Source: Chitinophagaceae bacterium (GTDB taxonomy: Bacteria > Bacteroidota > Bacteroidia > Chitinophagales > Chitinophagaceae). From it: 64,000 bases of DNA. The translations under genes and the position numbers were made by a program. Positions within the stretch are counted from its first letter, which is position 1. Every line of letters starts with the position of its first letter. The stretch covers positions 124,001-188,000 of the forward strand of contig JADJFD010000005.1 in the NCBI GenBank assembly GCA_016708765.1. Reading direction: 5' to 3'. The notes under the pieces are model-generated. The model was given only the letters and a program-made list of their open reading frames with translations. It was not told the DNA's origin and searched no databases. This document shows, piece after piece, positions 52,284 through 62,852 of this stretch.

Positions 52284-54071
52284 TTAGTTTTTCTTTTTAA
52301 CCGGCGCCTTCTTCTTGTTTGAAGAACTTGATTTCTTTTTTGGCGGAGGTGGTGTATATGCAACTCTTCTAAACCACCATGTTTTTTCTGTTACATTTCC
52401 AGCAAAATCTTCTGCCCTTGCTTTCAGTTCATGTACGCCATAAGGGCAACGTTCATCAAAATTGTATATCCAGTTTCTTGATTTGTCATTAGTAAATTTT
52501 AGCCATTTGCCATCAAGTGTTACATCAAATTTCTTCAACCCGAAATTATCAGTAGGAGAAAACACTATCCTGCTTGCTCTGCTGAGGTTAACAGTATCGC
52601 CTTTTCCTAATTCATTAATTCCAGGCGGCATCACATCTGCCTGAATCTGGTACTTACCAAAGCCTCCAAAAATTACAGACATCCATTGTTCCATCCACAC
52701 TGCTTTACGAACACTTACACTATTATTATTTTTTCTTACAATAAATAATTTATCCTGCCATTGTTCAGGTACTTGTTTGTTCAGTTTTATTCTGATTGTC
52801 GCCTCATCGTGTATTGGCACAAAAGGATTTCCAACAGTATGTGCTGCAGAAAAAGTATAAGGCGTTGCTTCTGACACAGAAAAATATACCGGAGTAGTGG
52901 TGTCGTACAATGCCTTCTCTGAAAGATAAAAATCAAATTCCTCTTTTTGCAACGCATTTACTTTGTTGGGAACAAATTGGCTTTTATCAGTTCTGTAAAC
53001 ATAATTTTTTGCAAGACTGTCATCGAACTGTACTTGAAATTTTAATTGAGAAATATTTCCATGAGCATCTGAAACTTCAATATGAACAGTGTGTACTAAT
53101 GTGTCAGTAAACGTAATCACACCATCTCCGTATATTTTTTTATATACAGGCCCATGATCTCCTGGCAACTTTGATAAATGCTGAAGGTAGGAGCCACCAT
53201 TATATTTATACTTGTAATCAATCTGTGCATTCATGTAAACTGTTTCATCATAATCAATACTATCCAGCAAAAACCTTACTTGCTCTTCATCATCAAAAAA
53301 TAATTTAGCCGAGTAAATTCCATTTTCACTGCTACGAGTTGTCATTTTATCATAAGCCTGTAATCCAAAACTAATTTTTGAAAGGCCTGTTTTCATCAGC
53401 ATTTCTTTGGGAAGAATATATCCGCTGTCAGTATTTTTTGCTGTATGAAAAACAGGAGTTTGCTCATATACAGATTTATTACGGTCATACACCACCAACT
53501 TCTGAATGGTTGGTCGCAGATTATCCGTTATTGGAAAATTAAATAATAAAGGGTTTAGTCTTTTATCGGTCTTTGTGTCAATAATTTCAAAATGCAGATG
53601 CGGACCCATAGAACCTCCTGTAGTGCCGCTATAGGCAATAAAAGAACCCTTCGTTACGGGAAATTGATTTTTTGTAAAATTAAGTTCGATAGCCCAGCTT
53701 TCTTTTGCATACTGTTGCTCATTCACATATTTCTCCAGTTCAGGAAAAAAATCATTCAAGTGTGCATATAAAGTTGAAAGGCCGTTGGGATGATTGATAA
53801 TGATAAACCGCCAAAAGCTTTGCGAACGGATACCAATATGTGCAATATATCCTTCTGCGGCAGCATATACCGGTAAATTTACTTTTTGTTGCGTCCTAAT
53901 ATCCAATCCCATATGCCAGTGATTAGACCTTAATTCGCCGAAATTGGCAGAGAGATCCATCGGTATTCCCATTGGATTTCGAAAATAATCTTTAGGGTAA
54001 GAAGCTGATTGAGCAGAAACAAACAACGAAATGGAAATGAGTAACGTCAGACATAAAACCTTCAATTGCAT
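52284..54071 (-). CDS. Exported M23 peptidase with large C-terminal region
   Basis: 595 residues from ATG 54071, signal MQLKVLCLTLLISISLFVSA. The LytM domain is at about 25-180, at the N-terminal side: NHWHMGLDIRT supplies His and Asp, and SMGPHLHFEIID the HxH, so zinc binding is complete. The 400-residue C-terminal part is beta-rich, probably Ig-like modules, and ends in a Lys/Ser/Pro tail (KKKSSSSNKKKAPVKKKN) that may bind wall or membrane. This N-terminal M23 layout is common in Bacteroidota. Confidence 0.9.
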   Translation of the reverse strand: MQLKVLCLTLLISISLFVSAQSASYPKDYFRNPMGIPMDLSANFGELRSNHWHMGLDIRTQQKVNLPVYAAAEGYIAHIGIRSQSFWRFIIINHPNGLSTLYAHLNDFFPELEKYVNEQQYAKESWAIELNFTKNQFPVTKGSFIAYSGTTGGSMGPHLHFEIIDTKTDKRLNPLLFNFPITDNLRPTIQKLVVYDRNKSVYEQTPVFHTAKNTDSGYILPKEMLMKTGLSKISFGLQAYDKMTTRSSENGIYSAKLFFDDEEQVRFLLDSIDYDETVYMNAQIDYKYKYNGGSYLQHLSKLPGDHGPVYKKIYGDGVITFTDTLVHTVHIEVSDAHGNISQLKFQVQFDDSLAKNYVYRTDKSQFVPNKVNALQKEEFDFYLSEKALYDTTTPVYFSVSEATPYTFSAAHTVGNPFVPIHDEATIRIKLNKQVPEQWQDKLFIVRKNNNSVSVRKAVWMEQWMSVIFGGFGKYQIQADVMPPGINELGKGDTVNLSRASRIVFSPTDNFGLKKFDVTLDGKWLKFTNDKSRNWIYNFDERCPYGVHELKARAEDFAGNVTEKTWWFRRVAYTPPPPKKKSSSSNKKKAPVKKKN

Positions 54072-54161
54072 ACGCAAAAATAAGCATCACAAACTATTTT
54101 GCTTTTGCATGATAGGCTATTCACATCATTCTTTGTATCTTTTAGGCTTTTAACAACAGTT

Positions 54162-54749
54162 ATGAAGAGAATTCTATGGCTAGTGCCATTATGCTTTATA
54201 TTATATGCATGTCCGTTTGAATCGCCGGTGGCATTGGAAAAAAAGCCAGTGGAACCAGTTGACACAGCATTATATGGCTATTGGTATGGCATCATAAAAG
54301 ATTTTAGCGATATGTTCGGCATAGAAGCATTGGATCTTACAAAAGAGACTGACTCCACTTATAAAATTATCCGCTACGGAAAAGCAATCAAAGGAAATAT
54401 GATTTTGCCTGATACTGCTTATTTCACTGGCTTTACATCGTATATAGATTCACAACGATATATGAATATAGTAGCCGATGTGCTTATTCTTGAATGGAAC
54501 AGAAAAAGCAAAAGAGAAGTTGCCAGAAAACAGAGAGTATATTATATGGCGGCGATTGATTTGAAAAATGACACATTAAGAGTAAGAACGGTTGGCGAAG
54601 ATTTCTCCGTTCGTAAAACGTATAGCAGCTCCGAAGAATTAAAAGAATATATGACTGATTTAATAGCCCGTAATGTAAACATATACGATTCAACCTATTC
54701 ATTATCTTACAGAAAAATTCCAAGGCCACAGCCTGTAAAAGGCTTCTAA
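54162..54749 (+). CDS. Lipoprotein, unknown function
   Basis: 195 residues from ATG 54162, with a lipobox in FILYAC (Cys14). The mature protein has a beta-rich domain beginning DTALYGYWYGIIKDFSDMFG and includes ADVLILEWNRKSKREVARKQ; it ends in a Pro/Arg-rich segment (RKIPRPQPVKGF). No recognised domain. Divergent from the M23 gene and upstream of carB. Confidence 0.72.
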   Translation: MKRILWLVPLCFILYACPFESPVALEKKPVEPVDTALYGYWYGIIKDFSDMFGIEALDLTKETDSTYKIIRYGKAIKGNMILPDTAYFTGFTSYIDSQRYMNIVADVLILEWNRKSKREVARKQRVYYMAAIDLKNDTLRVRTVGEDFSVRKTYSSSEELKEYMTDLIARNVNIYDSTYSLSYRKIPRPQPVKGF

Positions 54750-54790
54750 AAAATTATCCATTTTGCCCCCGATTTAACTTCCTATTCCCT

Positions 54791-54798
54791 TACTTTTG
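54791..54798 (+). promoter_or_regulatory. -7 box for carB
   Basis: TACTTTTG, an exact TAnnTTTG match, 52 bases before the carB ATG. No TTG is found at the ideal 19-20-base spacing upstream. Confidence 0.5.
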
Positions 54799-54850
54799 CG
54801 CAATTTGTTTTTCATTACCATTCTTGCCTACAGCACAATAAAAACAAAAA

Positions 54851-57676
54851 ATGCCAAAAGACAATTCAATTAAATCTGTATTAATTATCGGATCTGGTCC
54901 TATTATTATCGGTCAGGCTTGTGAATTTGATTATTCAGGAAGTCAGGCTGCCAGAAGCTTGCGGGAAGAGGGAATTAAAGTCACTCTTATTAATAGTAAT
55001 CCGGCCACCATCATGACAGATCCAATGATGGCCGACAGAGTGTATCTATTACCACTTACGGTTGAAAGCATTGAACAAATTCTGCAGGAAAATGAAATTG
55101 ATGCAGTGCTGCCCACCATGGGAGGACAAACTGCGTTGAACCTTGCTAAAGAAGCAGAAGAACTTGGTATCTGGGAGCAATACAATGTTAGATTAATTGG
55201 AGTTGATATCAAAGCCATTGAAAAAGCAGAAGACAGAGAGAAGTTCAGAAAATGGATGATTGAACTGGGTGTTACTGTTGCTCAAGGTAAAATTGCCAAC
55301 TCATATTTGGAAGGAAAAGAATTTGCACAAGAAATTGGTTTCCCTTTGGTCTTACGTCCATCATTTACACTTGGAGGCACAGGTGGCGGTTTGGTATTTA
55401 AAAAGGAAGACTTGGATGAGGCATTGAACCGGGCATTAACTGCAAGTCCGATACACGAAGTTCTTGTCGAAAAAGCAGTGCTAGGGTGGAAGGAATTTGA
55501 ATTAGAATTATTGCGAGACTCTGTAGATAATGTAGCTATCATTTGTACAGTCGAAAATTTTGATCCGATGGGTGTTCATACAGGCGATTCAATAACTGTT
55601 GCTCCTGCTATGACGCTAAGTGATACGGCCATGCAACTGATGCGAAACACTGCCATAATGATGATGCGGGATCTGGGAAATTTTGCCGGAGGTTGTAATG
55701 TACAGTTTGCTTTGAACCCAGATACAGAAGAAGTTTTAGCTATAGAAATAAATCCCAGAGTAAGCCGATCTTCAGCCTTGGCAAGTAAAGCAACTGGTTA
55801 CCCTATTGCAAAAGTAGCTGCAAAACTGGCAATTGGTTATAATCTTGATGAACTGGAAAATCAGATTACAAAATCTACTTCTGCTTATTTTGAACCTGCT
55901 TTGGATTATGTAATTGTGAAAATTCCACGATGGAATTTTGATAAGTTTAAAGGAGCGGATGATACACTTGGGTTTCAGATGAAAAGTGTAGGGGAAGTTA
56001 TGGGCATTGGTAGAAGCTTTACGGAAGCTATTCAAAAAGCCTGTCAGAGTTTGGAGAATGGTGCAGTTGGCCTTGGCTATTATGGCAAAAGCCTGATGCA
56101 TGCTGATGATTTGCTTGAATATATAAAAACACCAAAATGGGATCGCATTTTCAGAATTAAAGATGCGTTGATGGCGGGCATTTCTGTAAGCAGTATTTCA
56201 AAAGCTACCAATGGCATTGACAGATGGTTTTTGTATGAGATTCAGAAAATTGTGAACATAGAAAAAGAAATGGAGAAGTATGACCTGAATGATTTACCAC
56301 TTGAATTATTAAGAGAAGCAAAAGTAAATGGCTTTAGCGATGAGCAGATAAGCCGCATTACCAATCATGGCGATGAAGAAGATGTATATCAAAAAAGAAA
56401 GGCAGCTAATATTACCAGAGTTTATAAAATGGTAGATACTTGTTCGGCTGAGTTCGAAGCAAAGACTCCCTATTTCTATTCTACATTCGAAAGTGGTAAC
56501 AACAACGAAAGCAAAGTTTCAGATAAAAAGAAAATCATTGTGCTTGGCTCGGGACCAAATAGAATTGGTCAGGGTATTGAGTTTGATTATTGCTGTGTAC
56601 ATGGATTACTGGCAATCAAAGAAGCAGGCTATGAAGCAATCATGGTGAATTGTAATCCTGAAACAGTGAGTACAGATTTCGACATGGCAGATAAATTGTA
56701 CTTCGAACCGGTTTACTGGGAACATCTTTGGGAAATTATTGAACATGAAAAACCAGAAGGTGTAATCGTTCAGCTGGGTGGACAAACAGCATTGAAGCTT
56801 GCAGAAAAATTACATGAAAAAGGTATTAAAATTATCGGCACTTCATATGATAGTATGGATATTGCCGAAGACCGTGGCCGCTTTAGCGATAGATTGAAAG
56901 AACTGGAAATTCCTTATCCGCAATATGGCACTGCAGAAGATGTAGATGAAGCCATTGCTGTTGCGAATAAAGTTGGCTACCCTGTACTGGTTCGTCCTTC
57001 GTATGTATTGGGTGGACAGCGGATGCGAATTGTATTGAATGATGATGAAGTAGAAAAAGCGGTGGTGAGCTTATTAAAACATTTACCGGGCAATAAAATA
57101 TTGATCGACCACTTTCTCGACCGCTGCCAGGAAGCGGAAATAGATGGCATATTTGATGGAGAAGATTTTCATGTAATGGGTGTGATGGAACATATTGAAC
57201 CGGCTGGTATTCACTCTGGCGATAGTAATGCAGTACTTCCCGCTTTCAATCTTACACCACTTATTGTGCATACAATGGAAGAGTATGCAGAAAAGATTGC
57301 CAGAGAATTAAATATTCGTGGATTAATCAATATTCAGTTTGCGATAAAAGATGGCAAAGTGTATGTTATCGAAGCTAACCCAAGAGCATCCAGAACAACA
57401 CCTTTCATTGCAAAAGCATATCAGATACCTTATTTGAATATTGCAACTAAAATTATGATGGGTGTAAATAAGCTGAAAGATTTTACCTATGAGAAAAAAT
57501 TAACCGGCTTTGCTATTAAGGAACCTGTTTTCAGCTTCGACAAATTTCCGAATGTAAATAAAGAGCTTGGACCAGAAATGAAAAGCACCGGTGAGGCAAT
57601 TCGTTTTATTAAAGACTTGAGAGATCCTTATTTCAGAAAACTATATAAGGATAGAAGCATGTACCTCAGCAAATAA
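54851..57676 (+). CDS. carB: Carbamoyl-phosphate synthase large subunit, without the allosteric domain
   Basis: Makes carbamoyl phosphate for arginine and pyrimidines from bicarbonate, ammonia (from CarA) and two ATP. 941 residues. Both ATP-grasp halves are present: IGSGPIIIGQACEFDYSG in the first and LGSGPNRIGQGIEFDYCC in the second, with FTLGGTGGG and YVLGGQRMRI. The protein stops at FRKLYKDRSMYLSK, right after the second half, so the C-terminal MGS-like allosteric domain (about 130 residues in E. coli) is absent. Shorter CarB proteins of this length are known in Bacteroidota. carA is not adjacent. Confidence 0.96.
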   Translation: MPKDNSIKSVLIIGSGPIIIGQACEFDYSGSQAARSLREEGIKVTLINSNPATIMTDPMMADRVYLLPLTVESIEQILQENEIDAVLPTMGGQTALNLAKEAEELGIWEQYNVRLIGVDIKAIEKAEDREKFRKWMIELGVTVAQGKIANSYLEGKEFAQEIGFPLVLRPSFTLGGTGGGLVFKKEDLDEALNRALTASPIHEVLVEKAVLGWKEFELELLRDSVDNVAIICTVENFDPMGVHTGDSITVAPAMTLSDTAMQLMRNTAIMMMRDLGNFAGGCNVQFALNPDTEEVLAIEINPRVSRSSALASKATGYPIAKVAAKLAIGYNLDELENQITKSTSAYFEPALDYVIVKIPRWNFDKFKGADDTLGFQMKSVGEVMGIGRSFTEAIQKACQSLENGAVGLGYYGKSLMHADDLLEYIKTPKWDRIFRIKDALMAGISVSSISKATNGIDRWFLYEIQKIVNIEKEMEKYDLNDLPLELLREAKVNGFSDEQISRITNHGDEEDVYQKRKAANITRVYKMVDTCSAEFEAKTPYFYSTFESGNNNESKVSDKKKIIVLGSGPNRIGQGIEFDYCCVHGLLAIKEAGYEAIMVNCNPETVSTDFDMADKLYFEPVYWEHLWEIIEHEKPEGVIVQLGGQTALKLAEKLHEKGIKIIGTSYDSMDIAEDRGRFSDRLKELEIPYPQYGTAEDVDEAIAVANKVGYPVLVRPSYVLGGQRMRIVLNDDEVEKAVVSLLKHLPGNKILIDHFLDRCQEAEIDGIFDGEDFHVMGVMEHIEPAGIHSGDSNAVLPAFNLTPLIVHTMEEYAEKIARELNIRGLINIQFAIKDGKVYVIEANPRASRTTPFIAKAYQIPYLNIATKIMMGVNKLKDFTYEKKLTGFAIKEPVFSFDKFPNVNKELGPEMKSTGEAIRFIKDLRDPYFRKLYKDRSMYLSK

Positions 57677-57703
57677 CTCTGTTACGGAAGCCTTAAATAG
57701 CAG

Positions 57704-57745
57704 AAACCCGTCACTCTTTTCTTTACAGATCGGAGTGGCGGGTTT
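57704..57745 (+). terminator. Terminator after carB
   Basis: Thirteen-base stem AAACCCGTCACTC / GAGTGGCGGGTTT with one G-T pair and a 16-base loop. Confidence 0.8.
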
Positions 57746-58048
57746 GAGGCTTAATGGTTAATGGTTTGAAAAAGACCCAGCAGTTGGTTTTGGTTGTTTA
57801 ATATTTTTTCTCAAGCTTATTAAATCTTTCACTGCTTTCGATAATTAAAAATACAATTAGGCTAATCCGAATCAATTTCTTATTTGCCATTTTATTTGTC
57901 CTATATTTCTATTCTTTTTCACATTTTAATTTATAATATTATAATTATCAGCATTTTATGTTGTTTTTTATTGCCTCTTTAATTTGTATTATCTTGTTAT
58001 ATAATTTAAAAAAACATTGCACTATAACAGGAAAGGCTAACCCAAATC
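57746..58048. other. 303-base AT-rich interval, no gene seen
   Basis: Very AT-rich leader region before the helical-repeat gene at 58049. It contains TTTG and TATCTTG-like boxes that could form a promoter, but no clear spacing. No RNA gene or repeat recognised. Confidence 0.5.
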
Positions 58049-59605
58049 ATGAAAACATCATCCGACTCTCTTTGGCAATTAATCAAATCACTTAAAGGTG
58101 CCGAGAAAACATTCCTAAAGAGAAATTTTGTTTCCAAAAAACTTAACGCCAAACAAGTATACCTAAAGTTGTTTGATGCAATTGCGAAACAAAAAGTCTA
58201 CGACGAAGCGGCAATAATAAAAAAGTTCTCGCCTGCCATTACCAAAAAAAATATTGCATTTCAGAAACATTACTTACAAAATATAGTGGGCGAAGCCATT
58301 GCAGAATATGATAGTCGCAAAACCATCGGGCATGAGTTATACAACCAAATCCTGCTCATCCGTGTACTAAGAAAAAGAGGATTAATAGACGGAGCTAATG
58401 CATTATGGGAAAAAACTGTTTTAAAAGCCAGGGCATCGGAAATGTATCCGTTCTTAACAATGTTAATTACTGAATTTGAAAAAATGATTTTATCTGGCAG
58501 CTCAGAAACTCAATTCGAAGACCTGCATTCGGTTTTTAAAGGCCGTACCATTACTTATAACGAGTATGCAGAAATGATCACCCTTCGGGATATTTATACG
58601 GAAGTATTACTATTAAAAAGAAAATCCCATTTTGATATTGACGACGACTTAAAAGAAAGAATAATCTTCTTGCTGGAAATAGTAAACAAAACGAATATCC
58701 AAAAACATGTAAAATCATTCTGGTTCCGACACTATTATCACCTTAACAAAGCCACTCTGCTGTATCTTTTAAATGATATTGAAAATGCAATGCCATTATT
58801 AAAAGAAGCTTTGAATGATTGGAAGAATAATACACAATACATTAAGAAAGATGGCGAGTTTTATATAGAACTCTTATACATGATAAACTATGCCGGCATT
58901 TTGCATGGAGATTACCAGTTTGTCATCAACAGTTTCAATAACCCGGTTAATGATTTTATTGACGATCCACTTCAACGGGCCAACTTCGAATCCATTAAAT
59001 ACCTCGCATTAAACAAAATTTATAATAAGACTGCGAAGTATAGCGATGTAAAGAAGTTGGTTCAACACATGAAAACAAAGTACCGTCATTGGGAACCATT
59101 ACTCAATGCAGACCTTAACCGTACACTGAATTTTTCATTGGGTATTGCATGTTTTGTGTTAGAAGATTATAATGATGCTTTGTACTTTGTAAAAAGAGGT
59201 AACACCTATTTTAAAGACGGTACCAGAGAAGAACATTCAGCTGTAGCGCATATTCTATTATTGTTAATTACATTTAGTATGGATAACGATCGTCTATTTG
59301 AAACCGAATACAGAGCCACCTATACTTATTTTTATAAAAGAAAAAAGAAACATCCTTTCGAAACTGCCCTTGTACAATGTTTGAAACGAAGCTTTTACTT
59401 GACAGATAAACAAATAAAGGTTAAAGAATATGAAAAAGCACTACAAGTGTTTGAAGAAAATAAAGATGATGCCGTGCAACAGATAATTTTTAAGATCTTT
59501 AATTACCCTGGGTGGTTAATGAGCAAGGTCCAGAATATTCCTTACTATAAATATGTTGAAAACAAAGTGAAGGCTGAAGAACTGCGAACTATACCCGGAA
59601 AGTAG
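58049..59605 (+). CDS. Large helical (TPR-like) protein, unknown function
   Basis: 518 residues, soluble, almost all predicted helix, with TPR-like paired helices (e.g. KATLLYLLNDIENAMPLLKEA, FSLGIACFVLEDYNDALYFV). No signal peptide: the N-terminus is MKTSSDSLWQLIKSLKGAEK. I recognise no named family; a scaffold role is only suggested by the fold. It ends 36 bases before comEC on the same strand. Confidence 0.7.
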   Translation: MKTSSDSLWQLIKSLKGAEKTFLKRNFVSKKLNAKQVYLKLFDAIAKQKVYDEAAIIKKFSPAITKKNIAFQKHYLQNIVGEAIAEYDSRKTIGHELYNQILLIRVLRKRGLIDGANALWEKTVLKARASEMYPFLTMLITEFEKMILSGSSETQFEDLHSVFKGRTITYNEYAEMITLRDIYTEVLLLKRKSHFDIDDDLKERIIFLLEIVNKTNIQKHVKSFWFRHYYHLNKATLLYLLNDIENAMPLLKEALNDWKNNTQYIKKDGEFYIELLYMINYAGILHGDYQFVINSFNNPVNDFIDDPLQRANFESIKYLALNKIYNKTAKYSDVKKLVQHMKTKYRHWEPLLNADLNRTLNFSLGIACFVLEDYNDALYFVKRGNTYFKDGTREEHSAVAHILLLLITFSMDNDRLFETEYRATYTYFYKRKKKHPFETALVQCLKRSFYLTDKQIKVKEYEKALQVFEENKDDAVQQIIFKIFNYPGWLMSKVQNIPYYKYVENKVKAEELRTIPGK

Positions 59606-59641
59606 TATTGCCAGAACCAAAAGAGGTTTCTATTTTCCCGT

Positions 59642-61734
59642 ATGGCTAATTACGGTTCCAGCTTCTGGAAAAAAACGCCGTTTCTGAAATTGCTACTGTC
59701 AATGATGGTCGGGATTCTAGTACAATGGCGGTTCCAACTCTCAATAAAGTCGTTAACTATTTTATTTTCTATCGCCTTTGTTTCATTGGCAAGTTTTTTT
59801 GTTATCCCATTCTTTAATCGTTTCAGGCTGGCTGTTGTAAATGGCTTATTTACCAGTTTATTGTTTTTCTCATTTGGAGCATTACTTGCCTGGCAAAAAG
59901 ACATCCGTAATAATAAAGAATGGCTTGGTAATTTTTATCAACCGAAATCTGGCCTTATTGTTACAATAGATGAACCTCCTGTTGAAAAAACAAAATCAAT
60001 TAAAGCAAATACGACCGTTCAATACCTGTTGCAAAACGACTCTGCCATTCCAGTAAAAGGCAAAATTATTGTCTACTTTAAAAAAGACTCTGCCCTTAAC
60101 TTACAATATGGTACACAATTAATATTCAAAAAATCGCTACAAGAAATAAAAAACTCCGGCAATCCTGGTGGATTCGATTATAGACAGTATTCTCTTTTTC
60201 AAGGTATCACACACCAGGTGTATTTAAAACCCGAAGAGTTTGAGATTTTAGAAACTAAGAACCAAAGCTGGTTCAGAAATTTCATTTACGACACCAGACA
60301 AAAAGTGCTAAACATCCTTCGCACCAATATTCCGAGTAAAAAGGAACTTGGATTGGCAGAAGCATTGCTGATCGGTTATAAAGATGATCTGGAACAATCA
60401 TTGGTACAATCATACACTAACACTGGTGTTGTACATATCATCGCCATTTCCGGATTGCATCTTGGTTTAATTTATTGGCTACTCTCCATGTTGTTTAAGC
60501 CTTTACAAAAAGAAAAAAGACCCGATGGCTACGGCCAATTTTAATCATCACAGGTTTATGGATATTTAGTTTGTTGGCCGGCGCACAACCTTCTATTCTT
60601 CGTTCTGCTTTAATGTTTACCTGTATTGTAATCGGCGATTCGTTAGCCAGAAAACCATCCATCTTTAACACAATGGCAGTGTCGGCATTTATACTGCTTT
60701 GTATCAATCCTTATTTTTTGTGGGATGTTGGCTTTCAGTTATCCTACGCAGCGGTATTAAGCATTATCATTTTCATGCGACCAGTTTATAATTGGTTTTA
60801 TATAAAGAACAAACCGCTGGATTTTATATGGAAGTTAAATGCCGTTACTATTGCAGCACAAATATTAACGGTTCCATTGGGCATTTATCATTTTCATCAG
60901 TTTCCCAATTTATTTCTGCTGACTAATTTTTTGGCTGTTCCGCTTTCAAGTGCTATTTTATTAGGAGAAATTTTTCTATGCGTTATCTCCTTTATTCCTG
61001 CAGCTGCTTTGCTCTTTGGCAAACTGCTTACATTGCTTATTTGGATAATGAATACCTATATTGAAAAGATAGAAACAATTAGATTTTCGCTGTGGGATGG
61101 ATTACAAATAACCATTCTGCAAACAATTCTTCTATTAGCTTTTGCCATCGCTACTACTTATTGGTTGTTGGAGAGCTCAGGGAAAAGTTTAAAATTAGGA
61201 TTGATTGCCTTATTCGGTTTTGTAACCTTACGTTCCATTGCATTCATTAATAGCAATAACCAGCAGAAAATAGTTGTGTACAATGTGCCGCAGAAAACGG
61301 CTATTGATTTTATTGATGGAAGAAATTATCGCTTTGTAGGCGATAGTGATTTACTGGCCGATGATTTTGCCCGGAACTTCCATTTAAAACCATCGAGAGT
61401 TTTATACAGAATAAGTAATATGCCGTCTCTTGATCATTTTGCAATGGATGATAATTACATTGCTTACAAAGGCAAAAACATATTGTTGATAAACGAAACA
61501 ATTCATTATTCGTCAATGGATACAATTCCTGAAATAGATTTGTTGGTAATTTCTAAGAATCCAAAACTATATATGAAGACTTTGATAAAATCAGTAAAGA
61601 TCAATCAAGTTGTGTTTGATGGCTCTGTGCCAGTCTGGAAAACCCAATACTGGAAAAAAGATTGCGATTCTTTAAAAATTCCCTGGCATGATGTAAGTAC
61701 TGGTGGGGCTTTTGTGTTTAACTTGAAGCAATAA
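59642..61734 (+). CDS. comEC: ComEC/Rec2-type DNA uptake channel, one-base frameshift
   Basis: Polytopic membrane protein that moves single-stranded DNA during natural transformation; about 697 residues when joined. The N-terminal half (59642-60544) has helices and a soluble OB-like part, and holds the hallmark HIIAISGLHLGLIYWLL. The frame breaks at the A6 run 60513-60518: with one more A the reading continues as RWLRPILIITGLWIFSLLAG into the second half (FLWDVGFQLSYAAVLSIIIF). The C-terminal metallo-beta-lactamase-like domain is reduced and lacks the HxHxDH motif. No other competence gene is near. Confidence 0.88.
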
Positions 61735-61739
61735 ATCAG

Positions 61740-62615
61740 TTAGCTGTTGGGCTTCATCCTGTAATGATTAAAAATATACAGTAATCCTATCGTCAAAGTC
61801 AAACTAATTATTATTGAAAATATTGTCACTTTCCTGCCACGACTTAACATTTTTACAAATGATTCATTTTTTGGAACAAGTACAATAGGATAGTTACTAT
61901 CTTTAAGAATATTATTATTCCGCCATGCTGCATGAAAATTCACTTCATCTTCAGAATTCATTTGGCGTTCAAAGAATGTAATATTGTAGAAGTCGTAATT
62001 AGAAAATTCATTTGCTGATTCGATATTAAACTCCCGAGTTTTTTGTTTGGCTTCATCTCTAACTAAAAGTCCATAGTTTAATGAAGCTGTATATTTAACT
62101 CCATAAGCAACTTTGAAAGCCTGATTTACGGTGTCCGAGTACATTGTTGCTATATAGTAATTGTTTACTTTCAATGATTTACTTCTTACTCCGCTTACAT
62201 GCCTTTCTTTATATAATGAAAAGTCATTGCTACTAACATAGTATGTCTTGATTTTAAAAAATCTTTCGTTCGAATGCAAACCTATCTCATCAGGCCTATC
62301 TATATTAATCACTTGGTAGCTTATATCTTTAAAGAATTGTTGGGAAAAAGCTGTTGGAATACCAATTGAAAAAGGAAATACAGCCCAAACTAAGCCCTCT
62401 TTTATATTCGATTTAAATGATGAATTCTTAAGGAGTGGCCATAGAATAAAATAAACTGGAATATAAATAATAATAATAGGCACCCAAAAATCCGAATAGT
62501 CCTCATCAATTTTAAGAAGTCTTGTTTTTGTTGTCAATAACCAATTCAGAAAAGAATAGCATAAAAAGAATACCGCAAAAACGATCAGATATGTGTTAAG
62601 AATTCTTTTAAACAT
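61740..62615 (-). CDS. Membrane protein with a central soluble domain, unknown
   Basis: 291 residues. Two or three N-terminal hydrophobic segments (IVFAVFFLCYSFLNWLL, FWVPIIIIYIPVYFILWPLL, and a weaker one near 75-90), a central hydrophilic domain of about 160 residues and a C-terminal TM helix (TIFSIIISLTLTIGLLYIF). No catalytic motif is seen. It converges on comEC with a 5-base gap. Function unknown. Confidence 0.7.
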   Translation of the reverse strand: MFKRILNTYLIVFAVFFLCYSFLNWLLTTKTRLLKIDEDYSDFWVPIIIIYIPVYFILWPLLKNSSFKSNIKEGLVWAVFPFSIGIPTAFSQQFFKDISYQVINIDRPDEIGLHSNERFFKIKTYYVSSNDFSLYKERHVSGVRSKSLKVNNYYIATMYSDTVNQAFKVAYGVKYTASLNYGLLVRDEAKQKTREFNIESANEFSNYDFYNITFFERQMNSEDEVNFHAAWRNNNILKDSNYPIVLVPKNESFVKMLSRGRKVTIFSIIISLTLTIGLLYIFNHYRMKPNS

Positions 62616-62700
62616 GAATAATACTTAAACCTTTGGGTTAATTTATAAATATACGCAACCTCTTATTCAAATATTAATAATCCCAGTAGCGAACCGAACC

Positions 62701-62744
62701 CTGAAGAGTGCGACGCAACAGACGATGATAGTAGTACCACAGCC
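62701..62744. repeat. Dispersed repeat R1, copy 2 (without palindrome)
   Basis: CTGAAGAGTGCGACGCAACA, 19 of 20 identical to 41346-41365, followed by GACGATGATAGTAGTAC. Here GATGATA is joined directly to GTAGTAC, the apparent empty site of the 20-bp palindrome. Confidence 0.65.
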
Positions 62745-62780
62745 GGCTACATAAATTTTCTCTTTCCGCAAGCACTTGCT

Positions 62781-62811
62781 TTTGCCATAACTGTTCAGAA
62801 ACTTACCTTTG
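62781..62811 (+). promoter_or_regulatory. Promoter of purH
   Basis: TTTG at 62781-62784, a 19-base spacer and an exact TACCTTTG at 62804-62811; the ATG is 41 bases further on. This is the best promoter match in the window. Confidence 0.75.
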
Positions 62812-62852
62812 CCCCTCGTTAGTATTTCCCTGCCTTTTAACTCATCTATTTT

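Noticed and set aside
55282..55542. Minus-strand open frame inside carB
   Set aside because: Antisense to a conserved ATP-grasp domain, Asn/Ser-rich composition, no independent support.
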